From Pseudolabrys sp. (lineage in GTDB: Bacteria; Pseudomonadota; Alphaproteobacteria; Rhizobiales; Xanthobacteraceae), in contig JADGGK010000025.1 in assembly GCA_019689975.1 (NCBI GenBank), forward strand, positions 1 through 39,206: 39,206 bases of DNA. Direction: 5' to 3'. The notes under the pieces were generated by a model. That model was not told the origin of the DNA and did no database searches. It saw nothing but the letters and a program-made list of their open reading frames with translations. Below are positions 29,090 through 37,619 of this stretch, one piece after another. Each line of letters starts with the position of its first letter. Positions within the stretch are counted from its first letter, which is position 1. Both the position numbers and the translations under genes were made by a program.

Positions 29090-29420
29090 TGCAGTACGGT
29101 CCTTTCGTTGTGCCCCTGAGCCGGGATCGGCGGCATGCGGCACGCGCACGGGCGGCGCCGGCAGGGAGGCGAGGAAACGCCGAGCGGACGATCGCCCGGC
29201 GCGACTCGGAGAAAGGGTACGAAACCCTCGACCGTGCGGAAACTACGATCCTTCGTACGCTTCTCGGCGTCCACCGCAATAGGTAAGGCGAGCCCCGCAG
29301 ATCCGCAAGCAGGACCCCGGTTTCGGGTGAAATTGAGGCGCGGAAGCTGCGTACCCGGCGAATCAGGGCCGCCGTCCGCGCGCCTTGCGCGGCCATCCGG
29401 TCCGGGCCTGCGGCGCCAGC
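29090..29420 (-). promoter_or_regulatory. lon leader with inverted repeat
   Basis: A 331-bp gap with no gene. An interrupted inverted repeat lies at 29209-29265: GAGAA (29209-29213) and GTACGAA (29217-29223) match TTCGTAC (29252-29258) and TTCTC (29261-29265). A weak heat-shock-like promoter may lie at about 29281-29309 on the minus strand (a CTTG box, then a poor -10). Whether the repeat is an operator or an mRNA structure cannot be told from sequence. It is not a CIRCE element. Confidence 0.4.
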
Positions 29421-30695
29421 TCAAGCGCTGACGCCTCCCTCCGCCGTGCGATCGCTGCGATCGGCGTAGATATAAAGCGGACGGGCGGTACCTTCCACGA
29501 CTTCCTTGGAGATGACGACCTCCTCGACGCCCTCCAGGCTCGGAAGCTCGAACATGGTATCGAGCAGGATGCCCTCCATGATCGAGCGCAGCCCGCGCGC
29601 CCCGGTCTTGCGTTCGATGGCCTTGCGGGCGATCGCGGTCAGCGCTTCCTCCGCCAGCGTCAGTTCGATCGACTCCATCTCGAACAGGCGTTGATACTGC
29701 TTGACCAGCGCGTTCTTGGGTTCGACCAGGATCCGCTTGAGCGAGGCCTCGTCGAGATCGTCGAGCGTCGCCACCACCGGCAGCCGGCCGACGAATTCCG
29801 GGATCAGGCCGTATTTGAGCAGATCCTCGGGCTCCACCTCGCGGAAGATCTCTCCCTGCTTGCGGTCCTCCGGGGCCATCACCTTGGCGCCGAAGCCGAT
29901 CGAGGTCGACCGGCCGCGGGCCGAAATGATCTTTTCGAGGCCGGCAAAGGCGCCGCCACAGACGAAGAGGATGTTGGTCGTGTCGACCTGCAGGAACTCC
30001 TGCTGCGGATGCTTGCGGCCGCCCTGCGGAGGCACCGATGCGATGGTTCCCTCCATGATCTTGAGCAGCGCCTGCTGCACGCCCTCGCCCGACACGTCGC
30101 GGGTGATGGAGGGATTGTCGGACTTGCGGCTGATCTTGTCGATCTCGTCGATGTAGACGATGCCGCGCTGCGCGCGCTCGACATTGTAGTCGGCGGCTTG
30201 CAAAAGCTTCAGGATGATGTTCTCGACGTCCTCGCCCACATAGCCGGCCTCGGTGAGCGTGGTGGCGTCGGCCATGGTGAAAGGCACGTCGAGCACCCGC
30301 GCCAGGGTCTGCGCGAGCAGCGTCTTGCCCGAACCGGTCGGCCCGATCAGCAAGATGTTCGACTTCGCCAACTCCACGTCGTTGTGTTTCGAGGCGTGAT
30401 TGAGCCGCTTGTAGTGATTGTGCACCGCGACCGAAAGCACCTTCTTGGCGTGATCCTGGCCGATGACATAGTCGTCCAGGACCTTGCGGATCTCCTTCGG
30501 AGTCGGAATGCCGTCGCGCGACTTCACCAGCGAGGACTTGTTCTCCTCGCGGATGATGTCCATGCACAGCTCGACGCATTCATCACAGATGAACACGGTG
30601 GGACCGGCAATGAGCTTGCGCACCTCGTGCTGGCTCTTGCCGCAGAACGAGCAGTAAAGCGTGTTCTTGGAATCGCTGCCGCCGACCTTGCTCAT
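29421..30695 (-). CDS. clpX: ATP-dependent Clp protease ATP-binding subunit ClpX
   Basis: A AAA+ unfoldase that feeds substrates to ClpP. It has 424 residues, standard length. The N-terminal zinc-binding domain has Cys15, 18, 37 and 40, Walker A is GPTGSGKT (118-125), the pore loop GYVGED follows, and Walker B is [13 protein letters not shown] at 30695 gives [19 protein letters not shown]; an upstream GTG would add six residues. It is 289 bp downstream of clpP on the same strand. In alphaproteobacteria ClpXP also degrades cell-cycle regulators; that is family knowledge, not seen here. Confidence 0.98.
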   Translation of the reverse strand: MSKVGGSDSKNTLYCSFCGKSQHEVRKLIAGPTVFICDECVELCMDIIREENKSSLVKSRDGIPTPKEIRKVLDDYVIGQDHAKKVLSVAVHNHYKRLNHASKHNDVELAKSNILLIGPTGSGKTLLAQTLARVLDVPFTMADATTLTEAGYVGEDVENIILKLLQAADYNVERAQRGIVYIDEIDKISRKSDNPSITRDVSGEGVQQALLKIMEGTIASVPPQGGRKHPQQEFLQVDTTNILFVCGGAFAGLEKIISARGRSTSIGFGAKVMAPEDRKQGEIFREVEPEDLLKYGLIPEFVGRLPVVATLDDLDEASLKRILVEPKNALVKQYQRLFEMESIELTLAEEALTAIARKAIERKTGARGLRSIMEGILLDTMFELPSLEGVEEVVISKEVVEGTARPLYIYADRSDRTAEGGVSA

Positions 30696-30984
30696 TCCAG
30701 TCTCCGTCGTCACTCTGCCCTTCGCGACTTCCTTCGCCCTGCCGACGTCGGCGACGACGTCAGTCTACCGCCGATCAACCCGAGCGAAGCAAGTTTCGCG
30801 CCGAAATTCCGCGGCACGGCGGGCTGGTTGGCGTGGGACAACCCGCGGTCCCGTCGTCTCCTCCCCAGGCTAAGCGAAGCATGCTAACAGTGACCTAATC
30901 AAGAATCCATTAATGATGGTGGCCCCGGATTGCGGCAAAAACCGCCGCCGCATCCCCGCCCGGCGGTCCGCATGGCGGGCGGCC
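30696..30984 (-). promoter_or_regulatory. clpP-clpX intergenic region
   Basis: A 289-bp gap, GC-rich except for an AT-rich segment at about 30883-30915 that includes the palindrome CATTAATG and one GAATC/GATTC site of the CcrM type. This is the likely area of a clpX promoter, but I could not define clear -35 and -10 boxes. Confidence 0.35.
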
Positions 30985-31623
30985 TCAGGAGGCGGCCTTG
31001 GGCAGAAGTTCCTCCGGCCGCTTCTCGAGCACCTTGTCGACGATGCCGAATTCCTTGGCTTCGAGCGCGGTCATGAAGAAATCGCGGTCGAGCGTCTTCT
31101 CGATCGTCTCGTAGTCGCGGCCCGTATGCTTGACGTAGACCTCGTTCAGGCGGCGCTTGAGCTTGATGATATCCTCCGCGTGCCGCTGGATGTCAGATGC
31201 CTGTCCCTGGAAACCGCCCGAGGGTTGATGCACGAGGATGCGCGCATTGGGCAGCGCAAACCGCATGTCCTTTTCCCCCGCGGCGAGCAGAAGCGAACCC
31301 ATGGACGCGGCTTGTCCCGTGCACAGCGTGGCGACGGGCGGCCGGATGAACTGCATCGTGTCGTAGATCGCCAGGCCGGAGGTGACCACGCCGCCGGGCG
31401 AATTGATGTACATCGAGATCTCTTTCTTCGGGTTTTCCGCTTCCAGGAACAGCAGCTGGGCGACGACGAGCGAGGCCATCCCGTCCTCGATCGGCCCGGT
31501 GATGAAGATGATGCGCTCCTTGAGCAGCCGCGAAAAGATGTCGTATGCGCGTTCGCCCCGGTTGGTCTGCTCGACCACCATGGGAACGAGGTGTTGGAGA
31601 TAGTAGTCGGCCGGGTCTCGCAT
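30985..31623 (-). CDS. clpP: ATP-dependent Clp protease proteolytic subunit
   Basis: A serine protease that forms a tetradecameric barrel. It has 212 residues. The catalytic triad is Ser107 (GQAASMGS), His132 (LVHQPSGG) and Asp181 (LDRDFFM). The N-terminus [20 protein letters not shown] is the processed-propeptide type of alphaproteobacteria. It lies between tig and clpX, all on the minus strand, the usual trio. A promoter candidate lies 72 bp upstream. Confidence 0.98.
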   Translation of the reverse strand: MRDPADYYLQHLVPMVVEQTNRGERAYDIFSRLLKERIIFITGPIEDGMASLVVAQLLFLEAENPKKEISMYINSPGGVVTSGLAIYDTMQFIRPPVATLCTGQAASMGSLLLAAGEKDMRFALPNARILVHQPSGGFQGQASDIQRHAEDIIKLKRRLNEVYVKHTGRDYETIEKTLDRDFFMTALEAKEFGIVDKVLEKRPEELLPKAAS

Positions 31624-31694
31624 CGGTCATCCCTTGCCCGCAGCGGCGGAAGGCTTTCCCGCCGAACCGCCCTCGTGGTGAGAACTCAGCGCAT

Positions 31695-31723
31695 GATTTA
31701 TTGAGCCTTGATCGCCGCTGCAA
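31695..31723 (-). promoter_or_regulatory. Promoter of clpP
   Basis: On the minus strand TTGCAG (31718-31723), 17 bp, then TAAATC (31695-31700), just past the tig stop codon. Predicted start near 31688, about 65 nt before the clpP ATG. Confidence 0.5.
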
Positions 31724-31734
31724 CGGGCGGTTTC

Positions 31735-33087
31735 TCAGGCGGCCCCGTCGTCGTCCTTGTAAAGCTCCGCGCGCGCGACCCGCTGCTCGGTCACGCTCGC
31801 CAGTTCCAGCAGGAAATCAACCACCTTTTCCTCGAAGATCGGCGCCCGCAGGCCGGCAAGCGCCTGGGGATTCTGCCGGTAATAGTCCCAGACCCGCCGC
31901 TCGTGGCCCGGGAACAGCCGCACATGCTCCATCAGCGCCCGGTTGAGCTCCTCCTCGGACACGGTGATGTTGTTCTTCTCTCCGATTTCGGCGAGCACCA
32001 AACCGAGTCGCACGCGCCGCTCCGCGATGGCGCGGTATTCGGCCCTTGCCTTCTCTTCGGTCGTATTCTCGTCCGCAAAGGTCTTGTGCTTGCTCTCCAG
32101 CTCCTGCAGCACCGAGTTCCAGATTTGCTCGAATTCGGCCTCGACCAGGGTCGGCGGCGGGTCGAATTGGTGCAGGCGATCGAGCTCGTCGAGCAGAGCG
32201 CGCTTGAGCTTTTGCCGCGACATCGCCGCGTGCTCCCGCGCCAGGCGGTCGCGTACGGCCTCGCGCAGCTTGGCCATCGACTCAAGGCCGAGCGTCTTGG
32301 CGAAGGCGTCGTCGAGCGTCACGGCGCCGGGGGCTTCCACCGATTTGACGGTGACGGCGAAGTCGGCCTCCTTGCCGGCAAGCGCGCCGTCGACGTAATG
32401 GGCCGGAAAGGTGATCCTGAGCGTCCGGCTTTCGCCCGCCGCGGCGCCGATGAGCTGGTCTTCGAACTCTGGAATGAAGACGCCGGAGCCGAGCTGCACG
32501 GCGACGTCCTCGCCGCGACCGCCTTCGAACGGCTCGCCGTTGATCGTGCCGACATAAGAAATGACGACGCGATCCCCCTTCTCCGCCTTGCCGCCCGGCG
32601 GGCGCGGCGCGAACGGCCGGTTCTGCTCGGCCAGCCGCGCCAGCGCCTCCTCGACCTCGGCCTCCTCGACCTCGCAGGTCAGCTTGGTGAGCGTGATTGC
32701 CTTGAAATCGGCCAGCGCGATGGGCGGCACGATCTCGACCGCCAGCGTGTAGTTGAGATCGGCCGTGCCGGCGATCAACCGATCGATCGCGTCCTTGTCC
32801 TGCGGCAGGGTGATCTTGGGATCGGCGGCGAGCTTGTAGCCGCGTTCGCCCACGATCTGGTTGTTGGCTTCGCGCACGGTGGCGTCGATCACGTCGACCA
32901 TCGTGGCGCGGCCGTAGAGGCGCTTGAGGTACTGCACCGGCACCTTGCCGGGCCGGAACCCGTTGATGACGACCCGTTCCTTGAGCTCGTTGAGCGCCGC
33001 AGTCATCTTCGCGTCGAGCTCCGATGCCGGCACCACGACGCGGAATTCGCGCTTGAGACCTTCGGACAATGTTTCCGTGACTTGCAT
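31735..33087 (-). CDS. tig: Trigger factor
   Basis: A ribosome-bound chaperone and peptidyl-prolyl isomerase that receives nascent chains. It has 450 residues. The ribosome-binding domain (about 1-115) contains the signature GFRPGKVP. The FKBP-type domain (about 150-245) contains GDRVVISYVGTINGEPFEGG and a C-terminal helical domain follows. The open frame extends upstream, but ATG at 33087 gives MQVTETLSEGLKREF, the family start. tRNA-Leu lies 54 bp upstream on the same strand. Confidence 0.97.
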   Translation of the reverse strand: MQVTETLSEGLKREFRVVVPASELDAKMTAALNELKERVVINGFRPGKVPVQYLKRLYGRATMVDVIDATVREANNQIVGERGYKLAADPKITLPQDKDAIDRLIAGTADLNYTLAVEIVPPIALADFKAITLTKLTCEVEEAEVEEALARLAEQNRPFAPRPPGGKAEKGDRVVISYVGTINGEPFEGGRGEDVAVQLGSGVFIPEFEDQLIGAAAGESRTLRITFPAHYVDGALAGKEADFAVTVKSVEAPGAVTLDDAFAKTLGLESMAKLREAVRDRLAREHAAMSRQKLKRALLDELDRLHQFDPPPTLVEAEFEQIWNSVLQELESKHKTFADENTTEEKARAEYRAIAERRVRLGLVLAEIGEKNNITVSEEELNRALMEHVRLFPGHERRVWDYYRQNPQALAGLRAPIFEEKVVDFLLELASVTEQRVARAELYKDDDGAA

Positions 33088-33141
33088 GGCACTCAGCTTT
33101 TCAATCCGGGATGCTCCGCGACCTGACACACCCTATCGATC

Positions 33142-33226
33142 TGGTGCGGGCGGAGGGATTTGAACCCCCACGACTTTCGTCACGGGAACCTAAATCCCGC
33201 GCGTCTACCAATTCCGCCACGCCCGC
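33142..33226 (-). tRNA. tRNA-Leu (anticodon TAG)
   Basis: An 85-nt class II tRNA with encoded CCA. The acceptor GCGGGCG pairs with CGCCCGC, the anticodon loop is TTTAGGT between CGGGA and TCCCG, and the long variable arm (TGACGAAAGTCGT) is typical of leucine. It sits between the NAD(P)H-hydrate gene and tig. Confidence 0.96.
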
Positions 33227-33319
33227 AAGGGGCGGTCCGGGGCGCCTGCCGGCGCCGCCGTCCGGAGGGCTTGACCCGCTCGGCCGCCTCGGGCGGGCCG
33301 CCGCCCGAAAGGCCGCGCG

Positions 33320-33347
33320 CTTATATCACGCGCGGCGGGGGCGGCAA
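33320..33347 (-). promoter_or_regulatory. Promoter of tRNA-Leu
   Basis: On the minus strand TTGCCG (33342-33347), 16 bp, then TATAAG (33320-33325), with an extended -10 TGA before it. The -10 sits inside the small palindrome GCGCG-N10-CGCGC. Transcription would begin near 33310, about 85 nt before the tRNA. Confidence 0.55.
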
Positions 33348-33378
33348 GAACGGCAGGGACTGCCGGAGCGAGGCGGAT

Positions 33379-34872
33379 TCAGCCGCCATGGGGTGTCGCA
33401 AAGAGCCGCCGATAGACGGCGGGCAATGCCTCCGGCAGATCCTCGGCGATGAGGCCGGGTCCGAACACGCGCGCCGCCTCACCGTGCAGCCAGCATGCGG
33501 CACTGGCGGCTTCGAAGGCCGGCATGCCTTGCGCCAAGAGACCGCCGATCATCCCGGCAAGCACGTCCCCGGCACCGGCCGTGGCGAGCCAGGCCGGCGC
33601 GTTCTCGGCGATCGCCGCGCGTCCGTCGGGTGCCGCGACCACCGTGTCCGCCCCCTTGAACAGCACCACGGCCCCGCCATCGTCGGCCGCACGGCGCGTC
33701 TTTTCAAGTTTTGATTTAAGATAAGTATTTACATATATATCATTGAATAATCTTCTAAATTCTCCTTCATGCGGGGTCAGGACCGTGGCGGCCTTGCGGC
33801 GGAGGGCGGACGCGAGTTCGGCGCGCCGCCCGGCGAAACTCGTCAGCGCATCGGCGTCGAGCACCGCCGCGGCCGGGCTTGCCAGGACGGCGAGCGTTCG
33901 CGCGCGGGTTTCTTCGCCGACGCCAATACCGGGGCCGAGGACGACCGCATTGTGCCGCCGATCGGCGAGAAGGGCAGCGAGGTCGCCCGCGCCATCCGCC
34001 GGCCGCACCATGATCGCGAGATTCGCCGCCGCATTGACGGCAAGCGCCTCGCGCGGGCTTGCGATCGTCACCAGCCCCGCGCCCGCACGCAGCGCGCCGC
34101 GCGCTGCGAGCCGCGCCGCGCCGGTGGCGAAGATCCCCCCGGAGACCACCACCGCGTGGCCGCGCGTATATTTGTGCCCGTCGGGCCGCGGCTCGGGAAA
34201 CGAGCCGCGCCAAAGGGTCGGCGTGTTGACGAAGGTCTTGGGCCGGATCGCCTCGAGCACGCGCGCGGGAATGCCGATATCGGCCACTTCGACCGCGCCG
34301 CAATATGACCGGCCGGGCATGAGCAGATGGCCGATCTTGCGGCGAAAGAACGTGACCGTGCGGGTGGCCTTGACCGCCGCTCCCATCACCGCGCCGGTCG
34401 TGCCGTTGACGCCGCTCGGTAGGTCGACGGCGACGACCGGCACGCCGCGCGCGTTCACCGCCTCGATCATCGCCCGCGCGGGGCCGCAGACGTCGCGATC
34501 GAGCCCGGCGCCGAACAAGGCATCGACCACGACATCGCAGCCGGCAAGCGCCGCCGGTCGCGCCTCTTCCACCCTGCCCTGGAAGCGTTCGCGCGCGCGC
34601 GCCGCGTCGCCCTTGAGCCTTGCCACCTCGCCGAGGAACAGCAGCCGCACCTCGCGACCGGAAGCAATAAGGTGGCGCGCGGCGACAAAACCGTCGCCGC
34701 CATTGTTGCCCGGGCCGGCCACCACGGCCACGCGTCCGGCCAGCCCAAGCCGCAGCACGGCATCGGCGACGGCGCGGCCCGCCTTCTCCATCAATTCCAG
34801 GCCGGGGGTGCCGGCGGCGATGGTGAGCCGGTCGGCCTCCGCCATTTCAGCGGTGGACAACAGTTCGATCAT
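33379..34872 (-). CDS. nnr: Bifunctional NAD(P)H-hydrate epimerase / ADP-dependent dehydratase
   Basis: Repairs damaged hydrated NAD(P)H. The N-terminal epimerase (about 1-210) has PGNNGGDGFVAARHL (54-68) and the catalytic-site block AVDLPSGVNG (148-157). The C-terminal kinase-like dehydratase has TPHEGE (366-371), GADTVVA and NAPAWLATAGAGDVLAG, with Asp436 in GAGD. It has 497 residues, normal for the fused YjeF form. ATG at 34872 starts MIELLSTAEMAEADR; upstream open frame is leader. Residues about 371-391 (EFRRLFNDIYVNTYLKSKLEK) are coded by a very AT-rich stretch with rare codons (AGA, TTA, ATA), unlike the rest of the gene. Confidence 0.96.
   Translation of the reverse strand: MIELLSTAEMAEADRLTIAAGTPGLELMEKAGRAVADAVLRLGLAGRVAVVAGPGNNGGDGFVAARHLIASGREVRLLFLGEVARLKGDAARARERFQGRVEEARPAALAGCDVVVDALFGAGLDRDVCGPARAMIEAVNARGVPVVAVDLPSGVNGTTGAVMGAAVKATRTVTFFRRKIGHLLMPGRSYCGAVEVADIGIPARVLEAIRPKTFVNTPTLWRGSFPEPRPDGHKYTRGHAVVVSGGIFATGAARLAARGALRAGAGLVTIASPREALAVNAAANLAIMVRPADGAGDLAALLADRRHNAVVLGPGIGVGEETRARTLAVLASPAAAVLDADALTSFAGRRAELASALRRKAATVLTPHEGEFRRLFNDIYVNTYLKSKLEKTRRAADDGGAVVLFKGADTVVAAPDGRAAIAENAPAWLATAGAGDVLAGMIGGLLAQGMPAFEAASAACWLHGEAARVFGPGLIAEDLPEALPAVYRRLFATPHGG
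33700..33769. other. AT-rich patch inside the NAD(P)H-hydrate gene
   Basis: About 70 bp with only about one quarter G+C (my count), including the run TATATAT, inside a gene that is otherwise very GC-rich. The reading frame is kept. The encoded segment EFRRLF...KSKLEK fits the place after TPHEGE in the dehydratase domain. It could be a small foreign conversion tract, a protein-binding or promoter element, or an assembly chimera. Confidence 0.75.
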
Positions 34873-35020
34873 GGCGTGGGGACAGGAGCATCGCCCGCCG
34901 CGATCACCGACGCAAGCGGACCGCTGCACCGCCGCGACGGGCGATGCCCGGGCGCCGCGCCTTGGCGCTCGCGCGGGCGGCCTCCCGCTCTGCGGCGCAA
35001 GCCGGCGCTCATCGGCCGTT

Positions 35021-35050
35021 TGCATAGGCGCCGCCCGCTCGGCTGGTCAA
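35021..35050 (-). promoter_or_regulatory. Candidate promoter of the NAD(P)H-hydrate gene
   Basis: On the minus strand TTGACC (35045-35050), 18 bp, then TATGCA (35021-35026). Start near 35014, leaving a leader of about 140 nt. The 375-bp gap from this gene to glnB (34873-35247) also holds the divergent sigma-54 promoter; nothing else was recognised in it. Confidence 0.35.
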
Positions 35051-35164
35051 TTGCTGGGCATAATGCTTAATTGTCGGGCAGCGAATGCCTGGCGGGGCTG
35101 GCGCTGCGGGCGGAGAATTCCTCTAATAGCTTGTTTTGTCGGAAATATCGGCAGCCGGTCGGAC

Positions 35165-35180
35165 TGGCACGGGACCTGCT
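35165..35180 (+). promoter_or_regulatory. Sigma-54 promoter of glnB-glnA
   Basis: TGGCACGGGACCTGCT matches the sigma-54 consensus, with GG at 35166-35167 and GC at 35178-35179 separated by exactly 10 bp. Transcription would begin near 35191, 57 nt before the glnB ATG. This fits nitrogen control by NtrC, but I found no convincing NtrC palindrome upstream. Confidence 0.75.
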
Positions 35181-35232
35181 AACCGGTGGCGCGGCTCTCC
35201 GGACCGATCAGGCGGCGGGCTTCGGGGGATAA

Positions 35233-35586
<354 letters not shown>

Positions 35587-35640
35587 CCAGAACCGCGTGA
35601 CCGCCGCGGACACTCCAACCGTAAAGGGGAAATGCAGTCC

Positions 35641-37050
35641 ATGACCACCGCCAAAGATGTCATGAAGATGATCAAGGACAATGACGTCAAATATGCCGAT
35701 TTCCGGTTCACCGACCCGCGCGGCAAGTGGCAGCACGTCACCTTCGACATCTCGATCATCAATGAGGAGACTTTTGCCGAGGGTCAGATGTTCGACGGCT
35801 CCTCGATCGCCGGCTGGAAGGCGATCCACGAGTCGGACATGAACCTCATGCCGGATCCGGCGACCGCGAGCATCGATCCGTTTTTCGCCGAGACCACGCT
35901 GTCGCTCATCTGCGACGTGCTCGAGCCGACCACCGGCGAGCCCTATAACCGCGACCCGCGCGGCATCGCCAAGCGCGCGGAAGGCATGGTCAGGTCCATG
36001 GGCGTCGGCGACACGGTCTATTTCGGGCCGGAAGCCGAGTTCTTTGTCTTCGACGACGTCAAATACTCGGCCGAGCCCTACAATACCGGATTCCGGCTCG
36101 ACTCGATCGAACTGCCGGTCAATTCCGACACCGACTACGAAGGCGGCAATCTCGGCCATCGCATTGCGACCAAGAAAGGCTATTTTCCGGTCCCGCCGCA
36201 GGACTCGGCACAGGACATGCGCTCGGAGATGCTGGGCGCCATGGCGCGCATGGGCGTCAAGGTCGAGAAGCACCATCACGAGGTGGCGTCCGCCCAGCAC
36301 GAGCTCGGCATGAAATTCTCGCCGATGGTGCAGATGGCCGATCAGCTCATCATCTACAAATATTGCATCCAGCAGGTCGCGCAGATCTACGGCAAGACCG
36401 CGACCTTCATGCCCAAGCCGGTCTATGGCGACAACGGCTCCGGCATGCATTGCCACCAGTCGATCTGGAAGGACGGCAAGCCGGTCTTCGCCGGCAACAA
36501 ATATGCCGATCTCTCCGACACCTGCCTCTCCTACATCGCCGGCATCATCAAGCATGCCAGGGCGATCAACGCCTTCTCCAACCCGACGACCAATTCCTAC
36601 AAGCGGCTGGTGCCCGGCTTCGAGGCGCCGGTGCTGCTCGCCTATTCGGCGCGCAACCGCTCCGCCGCCTGCCGCATCCCCTATACCACCAACCCCAAGG
36701 CGAAGCGCGTCGAGGTGCGCTTCCCCGATCCCACGGCCAATCCCTATCTCGCCTTCGCCGCCATGGTGATGGCCGGCCTCGACGGCATCAAGAACAAGCT
36801 CGATCCCGGCCCGGCGATCGACAAGGATCTTTACGACCTGCCGCCATCCGAGCTGAAACAAATCCCGACCGTGTGCGGCTCGCTGCGACAGGCGCTCGAA
36901 GAGCTCGACAAGGACCGCGCCTTCCTCAAGGTCGGCGGCGTATTCGACGACGACTTCATCGACAGCTATATCGACCTCAAGATGCAGGAGGTCATCCGCT
37001 TCGAGCACACGCCGCATCCGGTTGAATTTGAGATGTATTACTCGGCGTGA
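35641..37050 (+). CDS. glnA: Glutamine synthetase type I
   Basis: Makes glutamine from glutamate, ammonium and ATP as a dodecamer. It has 469 residues. Active-site blocks are the N-terminal latch region [19 protein letters not shown] (15-33), the metal/substrate loop [11 protein letters not shown] (128-138), [13 protein letters not shown] (211-223), [10 protein letters not shown] (265-274) and [10 protein letters not shown] (338-347). Tyr398 in DLYDLPPSE is the adenylylation site of GSI-beta enzymes. ATG at 35641 has GGGGA 10 nt upstream; an ATG at 35632 is too close to that site. No own promoter is seen in the 54-bp gap after glnB. Confidence 0.98.
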   Translation: MTTAKDVMKMIKDNDVKYADFRFTDPRGKWQHVTFDISIINEETFAEGQMFDGSSIAGWKAIHESDMNLMPDPATASIDPFFAETTLSLICDVLEPTTGEPYNRDPRGIAKRAEGMVRSMGVGDTVYFGPEAEFFVFDDVKYSAEPYNTGFRLDSIELPVNSDTDYEGGNLGHRIATKKGYFPVPPQDSAQDMRSEMLGAMARMGVKVEKHHHEVASAQHELGMKFSPMVQMADQLIIYKYCIQQVAQIYGKTATFMPKPVYGDNGSGMHCHQSIWKDGKPVFAGNKYADLSDTCLSYIAGIIKHARAINAFSNPTTNSYKRLVPGFEAPVLLAYSARNRSAACRIPYTTNPKAKRVEVRFPDPTANPYLAFAAMVMAGLDGIKNKLDPGPAIDKDLYDLPPSELKQIPTVCGSLRQALEELDKDRAFLKVGGVFDDDFIDSYIDLKMQEVIRFEHTPHPVEFEMYYSA

Positions 37051-37088
37051 GTCTCGTTCCGCTTCCGCGCTCGGAAGATAAAAGCGAC

Positions 37089-37117
37089 GGGCGTCCCTTC
37101 CGGGACGCCCTTCTTTT
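37089..37117 (+). terminator. Intrinsic terminator after glnA
   Basis: A perfect 9-bp stem GGGCGTCCC-TTCC-GGGACGCCC is followed by TTCTTTT. It ends the glnB-glnA transcript. On the opposite strand, where the small membrane protein gene ends, the hairpin is followed by GTCGCTTTT, so it may act both ways. Confidence 0.88.
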
Positions 37118-37206
37118 CCAGACCGACCTGCCGTCGCGACGGCGCCGGCATGTTGGGCCGGATCCCGCCCGCGACACCGGTGCGCGATGAGGGAATGGTC
37201 CTGGGT

Positions 37207-37458
37207 TCAGCCGGCGAAGGCCGTGACGATCGCCACCGCCAGAGCTCCTGCCCCTATGCCGGCGGCGGTGAGCAGCATGCGCCGGCGACGGCGCTTCGGC
37301 CCATAGACGCCGGCGGCACGACGAGCGGCGATCAGCGCGGCGTCGAGTTCGGCCGCCGAGGAGAAGCTGCATGCCAGGGCAAGGCCCGCGCTCCTGGCGC
37401 AGGCCTCGAGCGAGAGACCGTCGCCTCCCGCACGCAGATGACGAGCGCGACCCCACAT
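37207..37458 (-). CDS. Small basic single-span membrane protein
   Basis: An 83-residue hypothetical protein. The N-terminal half reads like a small soluble helical region (GGDGLSLEACARSAGLALA...ELDAALIAARRAAGVYG). A cluster of basic residues, KRRRRR (54-59), leads into one membrane helix (about 61-81) at the C-terminus, so the N-terminal part should face the cytoplasm. AGGA lies 8 nt before the ATG at 37458. The frame is open further upstream into the GGDEF gene, but that stretch looks non-coding. I do not recognise the family. Confidence 0.6.
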   Translation of the reverse strand: MWGRARHLRAGGDGLSLEACARSAGLALACSFSSAAELDAALIAARRAAGVYGPKRRRRRMLLTAAGIGAGALAVAIVTAFAG

Positions 37459-37619
37459 GAGCGAGATCCTGCCCCAATGAAGTAAATGCGGGGTTGCCGG
37501 CGGAGCGCGGACGGGCCCGCGCCCTGCCCCGCGCGCGGCATGCGCCGTCCTCCCAGGGGTCGCCGCCGGCGGAAAGCCGATCCTGCCCGCGCGCCTGCCG
37601 ACCGGCGCGGGGAAATGGT

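Noticed and set aside
30880-30915. A CtrA binding site before clpX
   Set aside because: Only one TTAA half and a TTGA are present with about 7-bp spacing; a single imperfect match in an AT-rich segment is not convincing.
33743-35182. A 479-codon plus-strand open frame opposite the NAD(P)H-hydrate gene
   Set aside because: Its low-complexity Ala/Ser/Arg/Pro composition mirrors the real minus-strand gene, and no domain is visible.
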